The notes: generated by a model not told the origin, from the sequence alone. A stretch of 64,000 nucleotides of DNA from Dermanyssus gallinae (GCA_003439945.1 QVRM01005378.1:1017501-1081500), one strand, 5' to 3'; counted from the stretch's first letter, positions 49,940 to 61,254 are shown. Translations and numbers: made by a program.

Positions 49940-50640
49940 CCTGCCAGCGTGTTAGCAAGGGTCGTGGTGGCGCCTTGAATGTCATCCCTCGTCACATCTC
50001 GGTAACACAATTCCCACTTACTGGCGTTCATCTCCAGCTTTGTTGAAGTGACTCCTGTATGCTTAGAAGATTCGTGGCTACCACGTCCAGGCCAGAGTTA
50101 GCGAATGTGAGGTCACCTTGTGACAGTCATTATACAACGAGGCTGCTTGTCAGCCGGCTAGAAGAAAAAAACGGAAAAAAACACAGGGTGCACCTGGATC
50201 TCCCTGTTGGCAACCGGACGCCGACGTGATGCCTTTGCCTGCAATACAGAGTGGCGTTGCGATCGGCGAAGGGGTAGCTGCTGTCCATGTCGGCGTTCGA
50301 CGCGCCTGAGCCTGGCAATATAGACATTTAAAGATGAGTCCGTTTATCGTCTTTGCTTTGATTAGCCATGCTCCCGTGTGTCTCTACGCATATTTCCCCA
50401 CGGTCCCGGATGGAAATAGCGTCCCGGATGTTTTTACGCATATTTCTCCACGGTCATAATGTCGCACATCTTCTGTAGAGCGCCAAGGAGACGCGGTCGA
50501 AGGGCTGGCGAGAAATCTATGAACGTGAAAAGATGAGCTGGCGTAAGGCCATCCAGACTCGTCGCATACCTCGGGGGCTGCTGCAATAGACTTGACGGTA
50601 GGAGTGCGGCCATGACGACGGATGGGCGCAAACGGCATCG
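49940..50640 (-). pseudogene. Non-LTR RT remnant with GCQQGDP motif (family E-type)
   Basis: On the minus strand, ATPLCIAGKGITSASGCQQG followed by DPGAPCVFF (50160-50280) is the RT palm motif B of elements with GVQQGDPLGPLLF. About 200 bp later GLDVVATNLLSIQESLQ is followed in another frame by TKLEMNASKWELCYRDVT, equivalent to the LNxxKCEL block. The YxDD segment between them is corrupted. RTs with this motif are commonly joined to C-terminal domains like that at 18.6 kb, so it is placed provisionally with family E; I infer this from motif style, not from alignment. Confidence 0.6.
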
Positions 50641-51066
50641 GATAGGCACGTGGAGTGTCGCGAAACTCTCCTTGATTTGGCTGACCCGAGTAATAATAAT
50701 AATAATAACATTACAATACGTATTTCGGGTTTTTGCCCTTTTATTATCATAGACATGCGTGTTAAGAAAAACAAGAATACTAAAGTAATCCTTTGCTGAG
50801 TTTGGTGTAAATTATTTACATCAGTATATATACAAGAGCGGCGGATCGTCAAGTTGCAGTACTTTAAATTTAAAAAAAATTAACCGACACCACCAAGGTC
50901 TGCCGGTTTGTTTTAATTGGAAGGGTCAATCATGAGCTATTTTGCGATGAAGGTCATTCACACGCACATGCCAAATTTCGCGCCAATCGATGGCGGAGTT
51001 TGTTATTTGTGTTTGGATTAAAGAACTGAAGAAAACGAGGTTCGGCGACTTTTTAAGACCCGAAAA
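50641..51066. other. Sequence upstream of mariner copy 2
   Basis: An (AAT)n run near 50691-50706. The 5' UTR and TIR of the mariner should lie in roughly 50920-51066 but were not delimited. Confidence 0.4.
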
Positions 51067-52440
51067 ATGAAGAAGTATCGAAGCTGCATAAAGTTCTGTG
51101 TTAACATTCAAATAATATGTTTTAAGGTAGTGGACACTGCTTATGCAAACTATCCGGCACGTGTACACAAGGTACATTGTACATGGCTATCATCACTTGG
51201 TGTGTTCGACTCAAGGATTTCACCAAGTTGGCGATCAATGTCATTGCCGGTTCTGCTCGCAGGTATGCGCTAAATACCACGCAGCGAGCTGCCAGTCGCA
51301 TCGGCGGTCTTTGCACTTCCTTGCCCGGTGGGACGGTCGCTAAAGTGTTAAAATTGTATATCATTATGATTGTATTGTAATTATGTACCATCTTGAAATG
51401 CAAAGTAATTGCCAAATAAACAATATGTTTGTATGAAACTGCTTATTGTGATCAAGCAGTACCCCGAAAAACTGTGTATACGTGGTACCGGCAATTCCAT
51501 GACAAGCGTAAGAAGATTAACGACGACCCCCGTTCCGGAAGGCCAATGTCGATGTCAATAACAGAAGAAAACGTTAAAGAAATTCGTGACAGTTTAATCA
51601 GCAATCGCTGACTTATATTCAGGGAGATAGGTAAGGAATCAAAGTTATGTTTTGGCTCAGTTGTAGCAGTTTTGACCGATATGGTATACTATGATCAAAC
51701 CGCTGATCGCAACAAAAAACGATTTCTCAAAATCCAACAATTTCACTTTTAGAAATTGAGCATTTAATTTCCAACAGTGAATGCTTAAAACTCAGTGTTG
51801 AGCTTCCAGCTAATGAAAATATACGTTGGAAAATGTCCGAATTGAACCTCCAGGTGAGAGCAGAGTACCCTGGATTGCTTCAGAGAGTCATTACAGAAGA
51901 CGAGTCATGGGTATAGGTTTACCATATCGAGACTAAAGCCCAATCTTTTCAGCGGTGTTTTCACGGAAAGAGCCGATCTAAGAAATTCAAACAGACAAAG
52001 CAACTCCAACACCGAAGTATTTTTTGACTGTTTTTCGACAACAAGGAGATCGTTCTCCACAAACTTGTTGTTCCGCCGGGTTCTACAGTCAATAGGGAAT
52101 ACTATTACAAAAAAAGATGGCGCGAGAACGTCCAACGCAACAGTCTTGTACTCTGGCAAAAAAAACTCTTGGGTTCTCGATCACGATAACGCACCGACAC
52201 ACACGTCGTAACTGGTTTCGGATTATTTACTAAAAAATCGATTTCTATATCTCCGCAGCCCTTTCTATTCACCGGACCCAGTTTCATGTTCTAATGGATA
52301 AAAAAGTTTTAAAGGGACAGCATTTCGAGACTATTGAGAACATCAAGCAAATTCGAAATTTGCAGGAACAACTCAAGTCGATTCCGAAAAACGCGTGTTA
52401 AACAATATTTTGAAAAGTGGGAAAGAATGTGACACACGCG
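51067..52440 (+). pseudogene. Mariner-family transposase (copy 2), split by a LINE A insertion
   Basis: The N-terminus MKKYRSCIKFCVNIQI (51067) resembles mariner starts. After the LINE insertion (51145-51437) it continues ETAYCDQAVPRKTVYTWYRQ (helix-turn-helix) and NDDPRSGRPMSM, stops at 51609-51611, and goes on in other frames with VITEDESWV (first Asp), KLVVPPGSTVNREYYYKKRW, VLDHDNAPTHTS (second Asp, about 52168) and FYSPDPVSCSN, where the third catalytic Asp expected after SC is missing. At least three frameshifts. It is dead, and was so or became so around the LINE insertion. Confidence 0.85.
51145..51437 (+). mobile_element. LINE family A, short 5'-truncated insertion with TSD
   Basis: Contains only the family's last ~290 bp (GCACGTGTACACAAGGTACA, GCGCTAAATACCACGCAGCG, CCCGGTGGGACGGTCGCTAA, CATCTTGAAATGCAAAG, ending CAAATAAACAATATGTTTGT). 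The 9-bp ACTGCTTAT occurs immediately before (51136-51144) and after (51438-51446), and the transposase reading resumes after it. Confidence 0.85.
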
Positions 52441-52501
52441 CATTGGAGCGGACGGGATCTATCTTGAAGGAAAAAAAACACGTTGGAATATTGAAAAAAA
52501 A

Positions 52502-52588
52502 TATATTTTCTTTATAGGTTTTATATATAGACTTTATATATTTTCTTTATAGGTTTGATATATAGACTTTATATATTTTCTTTATAGT
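52502..52588. repeat. 35-bp tandem repeat, about 2.5 units
   Basis: Unit begins ATATATTTTCTTTATAGG and ends TATAGACTTT. It sits at the 3' end of mariner copy 2. Confidence 0.9.
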
Positions 52589-53005
52589 TTCAGAACACAT
52601 CAGTTCAGTTTATTCACGGAACTGCATTTTAGAACGCTGAAGTTCTTGGCAAATAAAAATAGTTAAAATTAGATGTGTTCAACAACCAAGCAGAGAACCG
52701 CTCTCGACAATTCCCAAGGACTGCTTTGTATAAGCACTTTACACAAACACGATAATCACAATGGCTATTGATCGTCACAATGACTTTAAAACAGCATTTG
52801 ATGCGTTTGTTACGCTGAACGCCGAACATTGTATGAGGCAGCACACTTGCAAATAAACACACAACACAAAGTAGTCTACACTAGTACAGCATCTTCTTCA
52901 CAATTCACAACAACTATAGGCCAAAGCATGTAGAAAAGCATTATTATCGAAATCAGAGTGTTCCTGCCCGTATACAAAGCACTTCAGTTCCAATTCCAGA
53001 TTATA

Positions 53006-53036
<31 letters not shown>

Positions 53037-53871
53037 TTGTATGTGTATGCATACGTGCATGACATTGATCAGTTGTGTAGTAGGCATAAACAGCTTATGG
53101 CCGGAGCTCCTGACTGTCGGCTGGAGGAGACGCGTGCATCTCGATTTGACGCGAGCGAAGTTCTGCATCACAGAGTTCGCTCATGCGTTGGTTGGCTTAC
53201 GAGTTTATCCATGCGTTCACGCGCATCGTCTAATCTCAGGACGAACCGCGCACGCGTTTAGACCATCGACAAGGCAAGATCCCTCGCGGCTGGGCTCTAG
53301 CGCGACCAAGATCTTCATTGTTCTCGTTCGCGAACCCCCGGCGCGCATTATATTGCTTCCGATCGGTTGTAGGTTCTCATCATTGAGTTCATCTGTTTAT
53401 CCCGGCCCCATAGCGTTCATACCGTGCACGTACATAGATTTAGATTCGAAGATTTAAAAAAAAAAGTGGTTTATTTGCAAAACTGCGTTAATAATGAGCT
53501 TTTCAAAAAATAAATGACATTTTATAAAATAGAGTATATTTACAGGGGTCACATGGTCATACATACACGTGTGTACACCGTAAACAGGTGATTCAGTATG
53601 ATACAACACTTTAGCAAGGCAATACATTCAACACAACAGTATTGCCCACCCCTTGTATGGCTTTTACTATTCATGAATCAGTTAGCATTCCCACAGCTCT
53701 TCACTTCGCAACGCTTGCCAATACTCGCATCGGTCTGTTATGGAGACCTCATGGAGAAGAGCTTGTAAATCATTTTCGGCTACGTTAAAAATTAATAGGT
53801 AATATAACATCTTAACAACGAATCGCCTCTTATCGCTAGCGCCACAAAGAAAATAAGATACCTAAAGACTC
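52589..53871. other. Anonymous sequence including a CpG-containing island-like segment
   Basis: 53090-53420 is noticeably richer in CpG than its surroundings and follows a TATATATA...TTTTTTTTT run (53003-53038). Overlapping ORFs of 74 and 138 codons there have no recognisable domain. No evidence decides between promoter, exon and chance. Confidence 0.4.
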
Positions 53872-53879
53872 CGTATATA

Positions 53880-53966
<87 letters not shown>

Positions 53967-54260
53967 GAGTTAACAGTAGTATTTTTATTGTAACGATTGT
54001 TTTCTTATTATTGCTGATATCAAGCATACTAGACGCACTGTATATATTTATATATAAAAAAACTATATATTTATATATATATATATATAAACATATATGT
54101 ATCTATATATACATATAGATATAAATACATATATGAATATATATTATATATATATATATTATATCTAATATATATTATATATTATTCTATATAATACTTC
54201 ACTCTCTATACCTTCTCCTATCTACTCTCTATATCTCTCTCTCTATCTATATTATTATTA
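53872..54260. repeat. (TA)n array and AT-rich derivative
   Basis: Nearly pure TA at 53872-53962, then after about 75 bp of AT-rich sequence a complex TA-derived stretch (54037-54260) grading into (CT)n/(TA)n. Confidence 0.9.
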
Positions 54261-54830
54261 TTATATTATGTGCGTGCCCGCGACTGCTTGTGTGGGTGTA
54301 TGTCCACAACGAACGTGCTGCACGTATGTTGTAGTACACATGTTCTTTATGACACCAAATAACACTCGGAGACCAGCCCGTAAAGTTTAGCTAACGGTCA
54401 CGTGGTAGCGTAGGCCGCAAGCGCCATTAGCAGCGTTGTTCATTGTTGGCGTTGTCGCATTACATTGATGGTGGCCTTTTACGGCTGGGGCTCGGGGCTG
54501 GTGATGGTGGTGGTGATTCTGCTGTAGCTGTTGCTGTTGCTGATGCCGCGGTTGATGCTATTCATCCGGGATAACGGGAGTAACGAGTTGAAACTCAGCC
54601 ACAACAGTGAGCTGCTGCTGCTGCTGTTGTTGCTGGGAACCGGCGGGAGCTCGCGCTTTCCCACTGGCCGGGGCGGGCCAGTGGGCGTTCGGGAGCGATC
54701 CATCCACGAGTCGCATGTCCAGTCACCACCGGATCGCATCGGATCGCATCGGTGTAACTGTATCGTCGTTGCATTAGCCAGCGGCAGCGGCAGCAGCACC
54801 ACCAGCAACAGCAGAAGTGCCTGAAATAGC
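54261..54830. other. GC-richer anonymous segment with CTG/CAG triplets
   Basis: Contains (CTG)n near 54610-54640, a tandem GGATCGCATC doublet (54731-54750) and (GCA)n near 54780-54815. Opposing ORFs of 97 and 109 codons are repeat-driven. Confidence 0.5.
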
Positions 54831-55060
54831 AGTGGGACTAATTGTTGTAAAAGTGCCTGTAATAATAGAATGGTGGTGTTGGTGGTGGTTGTAGTAGTAG
54901 CAGTAGTAGTAGTAGTAGTAGTAATCGTCGTCGTAAAAGTCGTTGTAACAGCTATTTTAGGTAGGACTAATTGTTGTAAAAGTACCTGTAATAATGGAAT
55001 AGTAGTTATAGTAGTCGTAATAGTAGTAGTAGTAGTAGTAACAGCTATTCTCGGTAGAAA
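54831..55060. repeat. Imperfect ~130-bp tandem duplication around (GTA)n
   Basis: GGGACTAATTGTTGTAAAAG (about 54835) recurs as AGGACTAATTGTTGTAAAAG (about 54963). Each is followed by TGCCTGTAATAAT-like sequence, a (GTA)n run and AACAGCTATT. Reading through gives two VVVTAILGR motifs. Confidence 0.85.
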
Positions 55061-56119
55061 CGACGATGGACAGCGGTCAGTGCGAGTACGACCACACGAC
55101 CGAACTGTTGTGTCTGTCTCTTCGGCGTTTTCGAGGCGCTGGCCACTCGTCTGCCCTTGAAACGTCTGCGCCCGTCGTCGTGTTGTGTATATAGACTTGT
55201 TATATTATACGCAATAGTAATAGTACACAAAATACCACACAAGCATGTTAGTTTAGCATATATTAGCATACAAATAAACATGGATGTTTGTATGTTCGTC
55301 TGTATATCAATCTGTCTGTCCTTTTACTATTACCAATTGGTCTGCTGCTCTGGTCGCTTCCGGAAGCCGAAGAAAACAACGACGACGACGATGACAACAA
55401 TAATAACGACAGCAACAATAATAAAACAACATCAACAACAACAGCAACAACAAAATCAACAACAACAACAACAACAACAACAACAAGATCAATAAAAACA
55501 ATTACAACAACCCAACGCAGACCATGATTGTAGACAGAACAGCCACGCCAAGGTAACCCCGACCGCACAGGATGCGGTTGTCGGGTCAGCTTTTTTCTAC
55601 GAACCAGCTCCTCCAATAACAGCTTCTTTTGTTTTTTTTCTTTCTGTTGTTGTTCTTATTGATACTTATGTTGTTGTTGCTGTTGTTATTGACACTATTG
55701 CTGTTGTTGTCAACACTTTTATTGCAGCCCTTGACGTAGTTACAGACGCTGTTACTAATGCTGTTTGCTATTCCTATTGTGATCGTTATTGTCGTTGTTA
55801 TTGCTGCTGCTGCTGCTGTTGGTGCTATTGTTCCTATTGATTGTTGCTATCAATGTGGCAGTTTATCTTGTTTCAACTTTATTCACATTATTACGACTCG
55901 AAAAGCAGATTTGATAACAATTACATATTGCTGGGACCATTGCTGTTAAATTCCGTAGTCGCACTGTACTGGTAGTAGTGCCATGGAGAATACTTTTGCA
56001 CAGGTTACAAGATAAGGTCTTTGTGTCTGTTTTTTTTTCTCGGGACATTTGCTCTGCATGCTCGCGTAATCTCATTATCATCATGCAGCTTGCCATACTG
56101 TCTATACGGCACAACAGTT
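55061..56119. other. Anonymous sequence with triplet tracts
   Basis: (ACA)n tracts at 55400-55500 and GTT-rich sequence at 55640-55720 and 55785-55825. No gene seen. Confidence 0.5.
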
Positions 56120-58470
56120 ACATCTTGAATGGCGACATATTCCGTTTTTGCCGTCCGAAGGGCTTCAGTCGAACCACGTCGGCAGAACACCTAGGTGGTT
56201 GGCTAACCGGGAGGAATACTGTAGTGCGTGCTACCTGGAAACTCAAAGTTTGCCGGCCGGACTCCGTCTTCTGCGTGACCTTTGATGGTAATGAATTTAG
56301 TAAAGTTTGCAGTAGCGCCTTCTGACCGAAAGGCGTACATTTCCGGCGCTGGCTGACGGCTTCGCAGGCTAGGGTATGCAAAGAGTTTACTGATGGGAAT
56401 GATTTAACAGCTAGACAGCAATGACGCCTTTTGTCAAGGCAGGTGCATGCTGCTCACAGCTGCAAATTATTGCTTTGGTACTGCTAAGGTTTATCTGGGG
56501 CTTTACAGCTAGCACCAGAACGTTTGTTTGAAGGTGTGGACATTGTACTCTTGACGGAAACTTTTTTATGCGAGAGGAACTGCATTTCGATGAGATGTGA
56601 GGTTTTCATCTGCTAGCGAGTCATCCAGGCGGAGGGCGGGGAAGACCAGTAGGTGGACTTTCAATCTATTTAAGAACAGGGTCACCTCTAATGAATGTGT
56701 GTGTCGAGGTGAGTGTTGCATGAGACTCACCTCAAGTAGTTTCAACCTCGCATTGTTCTACCTGCCACCTCACTACGATGATGTTAGAGCTGCGATGCGA
56801 TCAGTGCTAGTCTAGCAGGACTAAATCTCCAGCTACCCACTTTGATCGGCGGCGACTTTAACTGTCGTATTGACAGTGGCGTCACCCACAGGAAGGGTGA
56901 TGGGCTTCTTAAGCTTCTAGAAAACAAAAGCCTGCATTGCGCAAATGAGCGGGATAAATTCACGTACGTTTGCCAATATAAAAGAAGCACTATCGACCTC
57001 CTGTTTCGTAACCTTTAACATCCCACGGAATTTCAAAGACGCAAGGTACTTGATATTCTAGCACGGAAGGCGCCATATGGCCGACATAGAGCAGCCTACA
57101 AGAAACTGCTTGTGGAGAATAAGCGCCGGTATGATAAGGATGGGAAGTTTTGTATGCTTGAGAGACCAGAGCGCGAACCTTATGTCTACATTGTTCGCCG
57201 GCTGAGCAAAGGCATGCACAGCATGACAAAGGAGCAGTTGCGGCAGCACATTACTGCCCTTCTGCTTGACACAAACGCCCCCGCACCTAACTTAGTTATT
57301 GAGAAACCACTCACTCTGGAGCAGCACTACATAAATTCGCCGTTTACGGTGGAAACACTGGTGCAGATCTTCCGCGGGTTGGCCAAGAAGAAGAGTAGTG
57401 GGCTTGATGGAATTTATTACGAACATTGGGCTAAGTCGTCCTGTGTTTTAGCAGGAAAGCTGTGTAATCTGTTTAATTAGATACTCAGCGGGGGACAGAT
57501 ACCCCAGGTCTGGCACGAGGCCAGGCTTACTCTGACATTCAAGGACAAATACGATGACAACGTAAACGATCTAAATGTCTACCGGGGTATCGCGCCTCTA
57601 TTCACACAGAGGTGAGAGACCTTCGACCACTGTCTCTGAGTGCCGCAGTGCGTCTTTCTGAGCTTAAGATCGTGCCAATGTTGAGCTACAACTTTGATAG
57701 GGGCCATCTTTCAGCGGCAAATTTTGCGTAGCTAGAAAAATGCTTCACAATATATATGAAGCGCGTTCTTTGCTTGCCGCGGACGGCAAGAAAGCGCTTT
57801 GTGTACCAGCTAGCGGGTTACGGTCGGCAGTAGAAACAATCAGAGTCAGGCTTGAGTCACCTTTTACTGAACCACTTCAGCAATTTTTGTTAGAGTGGCA
57901 GGGAAAGTGACCGAGGCCTCGGCTGAGGTGGCGCAGTTAGGTGTGTACTTCGCCAGGAAGCTTTGGAATACAATGGCATGCACTAGCCGGTACGTGTACA
58001 CAAGGTACATTGTGCATGGCTATCATCACTAAGTGTGTTCGACTCACGGATTTTACCAAGTTGGCATTTAATGTCGTTGCCGGTTCTGCTCGCAGATATG
58101 CGCTAAATACCACGCAGCGAGTTGCCAGACGCATCGGCGGTCGAGCCCGGTGGCGTGGTGGATTAAGTCTGCGCCTCGCAACCGGAAAAGATTCATAGCA
58201 GGTGCGCGGGTTCGAGCCCCACCGTTGCACATTTGTATTTTTGGGGGTCCGTCTATACAGCAATATGAAAAACAGTTCCGTGGACGTTAAATCTTGACTG
58301 AGGGTCAGCCCGAAAACTTTACTTAGACGCATCGGCGGTCTTTGCACTTTCTCGCCCGGTGGGACAAACGAAGTGTTTAAATTGATGATTAATGACGACT
58401 GTATTATAATTATGTGCCATTTTAAACTGCAAAGTTATTGCAAAATAAACTATATGTATGTATATTACGT
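56120..58470 (+). mobile_element. LINE family A, internally deleted copy carrying a SINE1
   Basis: The most complete copy of this family. 56120-56400 may be an ORF1 remnant (PDSVFCVTFDGNEF, VHFRRWLTASQ). The endonuclease follows in shifting frames: FEGVDIVLLTETFL (about 56530), GGLSIYLRTG, LPTLIGGDFNCRIDSG and FTYVCQYKRSTIDLLF. RT N-terminal part (57112-57480 open, then a stop): LAKKKSSGLDGIYYEHW and, past the stop, IPQVWHEARLTLTF and VYRGIAPLF. At about 57600 the sequence jumps to the post-palm segment (LSAAVRLSELKIVPMLSYNF), so the palm with YxDD is deleted. The 3' end is CAAAATAAACTATATGTATG, without poly(A). The clade is uncertain; APE-type endonuclease is clear. Confidence 0.8.
58143..58324 (+). 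mobile_element. SINE1, complete copy inserted in LINE A, with TSD
   Basis: A box TGGCGTGGTGG, B box GGTTCGAGCCCC, body and terminal TGACTGAGGGTCAGCCCGAAAA. A perfect 16-bp TSD, AGACGCATCGGCGGTC, lies at 58127-58142 and 58325-58340. The uninterrupted LINE A copy at 51.3 kb has this target only once. Confidence 0.95.
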
Positions 58471-59308
58471 TTTTGTGTTTTCACTCTTAGCTTCTTGCTG
58501 CTGTTGTGTCTAGGATCAACACTATTTTGTCAATGACTTAATATTTTTGACAAACATACAAGCATAACTGTGGCAGAACATAAATATTCGTGAATTCGCC
58601 TGAAGAGTAATAGTAAAGTGTTTGGATTACGTCTGATATATGTTTTACTGTCTTCCACTAGGCTATATTCAGTTTTCTACGATGTCGGACATTGTCTCGG
58701 AGCAGCCTAGCTCATGCAAAACGCCGCACGGCAAATTAATTATTATCGTACAGGTCAGGCTGTCTACAGTATTTGTTGTATTTTCTTGATAATTTTTTAA
58801 AAAGCTTGCTTTTGTGCCTTGGTTCAACAGAATTTCTAGCTGGCGACTGTGGAGTGTTCTATTGTTATTGCGTATCTTTTTTAGCATACAGATGATCCGC
58901 ACTGTTTACTTAAATCATCGCTCCTCCCTCCTTGCACTACTTGTGAACTATCCAGACGCGTTAGACTACTAACTAACGATAATTTCGCTGAGTTACAAAC
59001 GACATTTTTTTTCAAATGTTTATTTACTTTCTACATCATGTTTGGCGCACTTACATCAATGCTGGCAGCTAACGATGCCTAGGAAATATCAGCATCGCTT
59101 CGACGCTCCACAAAGAGATCGCATTCGGACGTTTTCAAGAATATACGCATTACTGACTATGTACAACAGCCAAAACAGATTTAATCGGATTTGTTACAAT
59201 GAGATTCCTTATACACGACCTTATGCAACGTATAACGCGGTATTTCTCCACAGAAGCTAAATACGCTATTACACAATGTGATTGCAACATCTGCCCTCCG
59301 AAAGCTAC
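58471..59308. other. Anonymous sequence
   Basis: No supported feature. Confidence 0.45.
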
Positions 59309-59319
59309 TAGGATTACTT

Positions 59320-59479
59320 GTTTCGAGTCGAGCCCGCCTCGCGACCGGGGGAGACACATAGATGCGCGGGTTCGAACCCCGCCGTTGCGCACTTGTATTT
59401 GTAGTGGTCCGTCTATGAAGCAATGCAGTCCCGTGGACGTTAAATCTTGGCTGAGGGCCAGCCCGAAAAGTTTGTTAAA
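59320..59479 (+). mobile_element. SINE1 copy lacking its A box, with TSD
   Basis: Starts GTTTCGAGTCGAGCCC, then jumps straight to GCCTCGCGACC, so about 23 bp including the A box are missing. B box GGTTCGAACCCC, body and terminal GGCTGAGGGCCAGCCCGAAAA are present. Perfect 11-bp TSD TAGGATTACTT at 59309-59319 and 59480-59490. Confidence 0.9.
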
Positions 59480-59490
59480 TAGGATTACTT

Positions 59491-60312
59491 TTCTAGCCGT
59501 ACGACACTCTCGTAACGTCGTGTCTATCTAAATATGAATTTAGACACCGTCGGGCCAACCACCCCCATGTCAGGCTACTCTATACAATCCCTATGGGCAT
59601 CAAAGTCACAAATGTCGGTTAGGTAGTCTCTCATTTTAGAGACAGGAAATAGCTTGCACATTGCAACACAATCTAAAAACATTGGGGCTTTAGAGAGGGA
59701 TGAACCCCCTTGAATGAGCAACGTCGGCAATTGAAAAGTCTACTAAAAGCGACCTGTAAGGGCAAGTGTAAGGTGTTACACAAACAAGACTGGTTGAGGT
59801 ACGATGGTAACTGATCGAATAGTTGGGTTCACCGTAAAATACGGAAGCCGATTTATTAAGCTGTGACGGTGATTACGGATAAATATGTTTTTGTCGATTG
59901 TAAACTTTAGCAAAAATCAAGATATGCATCGACACCTATGGTTCGATGTGATTAAACATGTTTTTCAAGTCTTATTTTCTGAAACTGCAAATTGGGCAGA
60001 GCTTATGTGTGCTGGAGCAAACACTGAACCCGTAAACAGCTGAATTAACGTAACGTTTCCAGTCCAACACAGACAGGAGGCCTACTTTGAATAGGCACTA
60101 AAAATTAGTGACTTTCTCTAGACAGTATCCAATTATACTTCCTCTGTATACATTACGCTCACTATCGTTTCCTTTATTTATTGTGGGAATGTAGCTTAGC
60201 GAAGCCTTGATGGGCTAGTCATTCCAAGATAAATCTTTCAAATGACACTGTATGTGGCATCTTCAACTATATATCATATTACTATAACGATGTATATATA
60301 CACATATAAATC
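59491..60312. other. Anonymous sequence
   Basis: No supported feature. Confidence 0.45.
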
Positions 60313-60625
60313 CCGCTCATTAGCCCCTTCAACGTTTGGTGCAAACCGAGCAGGTCATGCTTCCAGGTTAGCCGGAGCTAACTAGTGCAGAAAATACTCT
60401 GGCGTTGGTTATACGCATCAATTTCGTCAGTTAGCGTTTGAGACAATGAGGGATCCAGACCCCCTAACACTCAAGCTGATTCAACGCATAAGTAGAAGCC
60501 TTAACCCATCGACGGAAAACTGGAGGGCATCCGAATTCTTGCGTTCGAGACTGTGGCTTGACATTCAACGAGGAAATAGAGCATCGGTTTGGGGCACGAT
60601 TTTTGAACCAGACCAATCCTGAGTT
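60313..60625 (+). mobile_element. LINE family E C-terminal fragment
   Basis: In one frame with few interruptions: SLAPSTFGANRAGHASRLAG, QLAFETMRDPDPLTLKLIQ and LRSRLWLDIQRGNRASVWGT. These parallel SLAPSMVSAGAARASHASAL, PFAFETLGGPGPSTRSLLQ and LRQRLSLDVQRGNAASVRGT of the intact ORF at 18.6-19.5 kb. It begins at the 5' side exactly after the WDATVTD position, so the catalytic core is absent. Confidence 0.8.
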
Positions 60626-61133
60626 AGAGAGCCCGCGACTACACGTTCGAGCGGAGACAATTGTTCACTCCAAACTATACCACTAATCTAGTGAATATAA
60701 GAAAATGCAATACTTGCCGGCAGAAATAGACGAACAACAATTAGATCAGCCGCTGCACGGGCCTCACATACCTACCGATCACCTCCTCCCGTTACAAGCG
60801 CGCCGCTCGAAATTCCAGCAAGAACTACACAAGAAATATATAAATGTACGTACTGGCTGGCTGGCATACAATAAACCAGTATTGTTTTGAGAAAGTCACA
60901 AACAACACAGACAAGTGCAACATCGAGTCGGCACAAAGCAGAACGATGAATTATTAGTATTAGTAATAAGGCGAGTCGTAGGTTAGATCTCTGCGCGATG
61001 AATAATAGAGTACAGACTAAGGAATTGCGGCGTGTGTCATTGTTTGACTAAAACAAAAGTAACGATTTGTGGGTTGGATCTCAACGTGATAAATAATAGA
61101 ATAGAAGCTAAGATAATGCGGACTCTGCTATCG

Positions 61134-61136
<3 letters not shown>
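60626..61136. other. Anonymous sequence with a 92-bp direct repeat
   Basis: GTTAGATCTCTGCGCGATGAATAATAG-like sequence (60971-61025) recurs as GTTGGATCTCAACGTGATAAATAATAG-like sequence (61063-61119). A 61-codon ORF (60705-60890) is unrecognised. Confidence 0.5.
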
Positions 61137-61203
<67 letters not shown>

Positions 61204-61214
61204 TGTATTAAGTT

Positions 61215-61254
<40 letters not shown>

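Noticed and set aside
58139..58225. tRNA gene at the SINE1 head
   Set aside because: Same reasoning: the body, repeated copies and TSD define a SINE.
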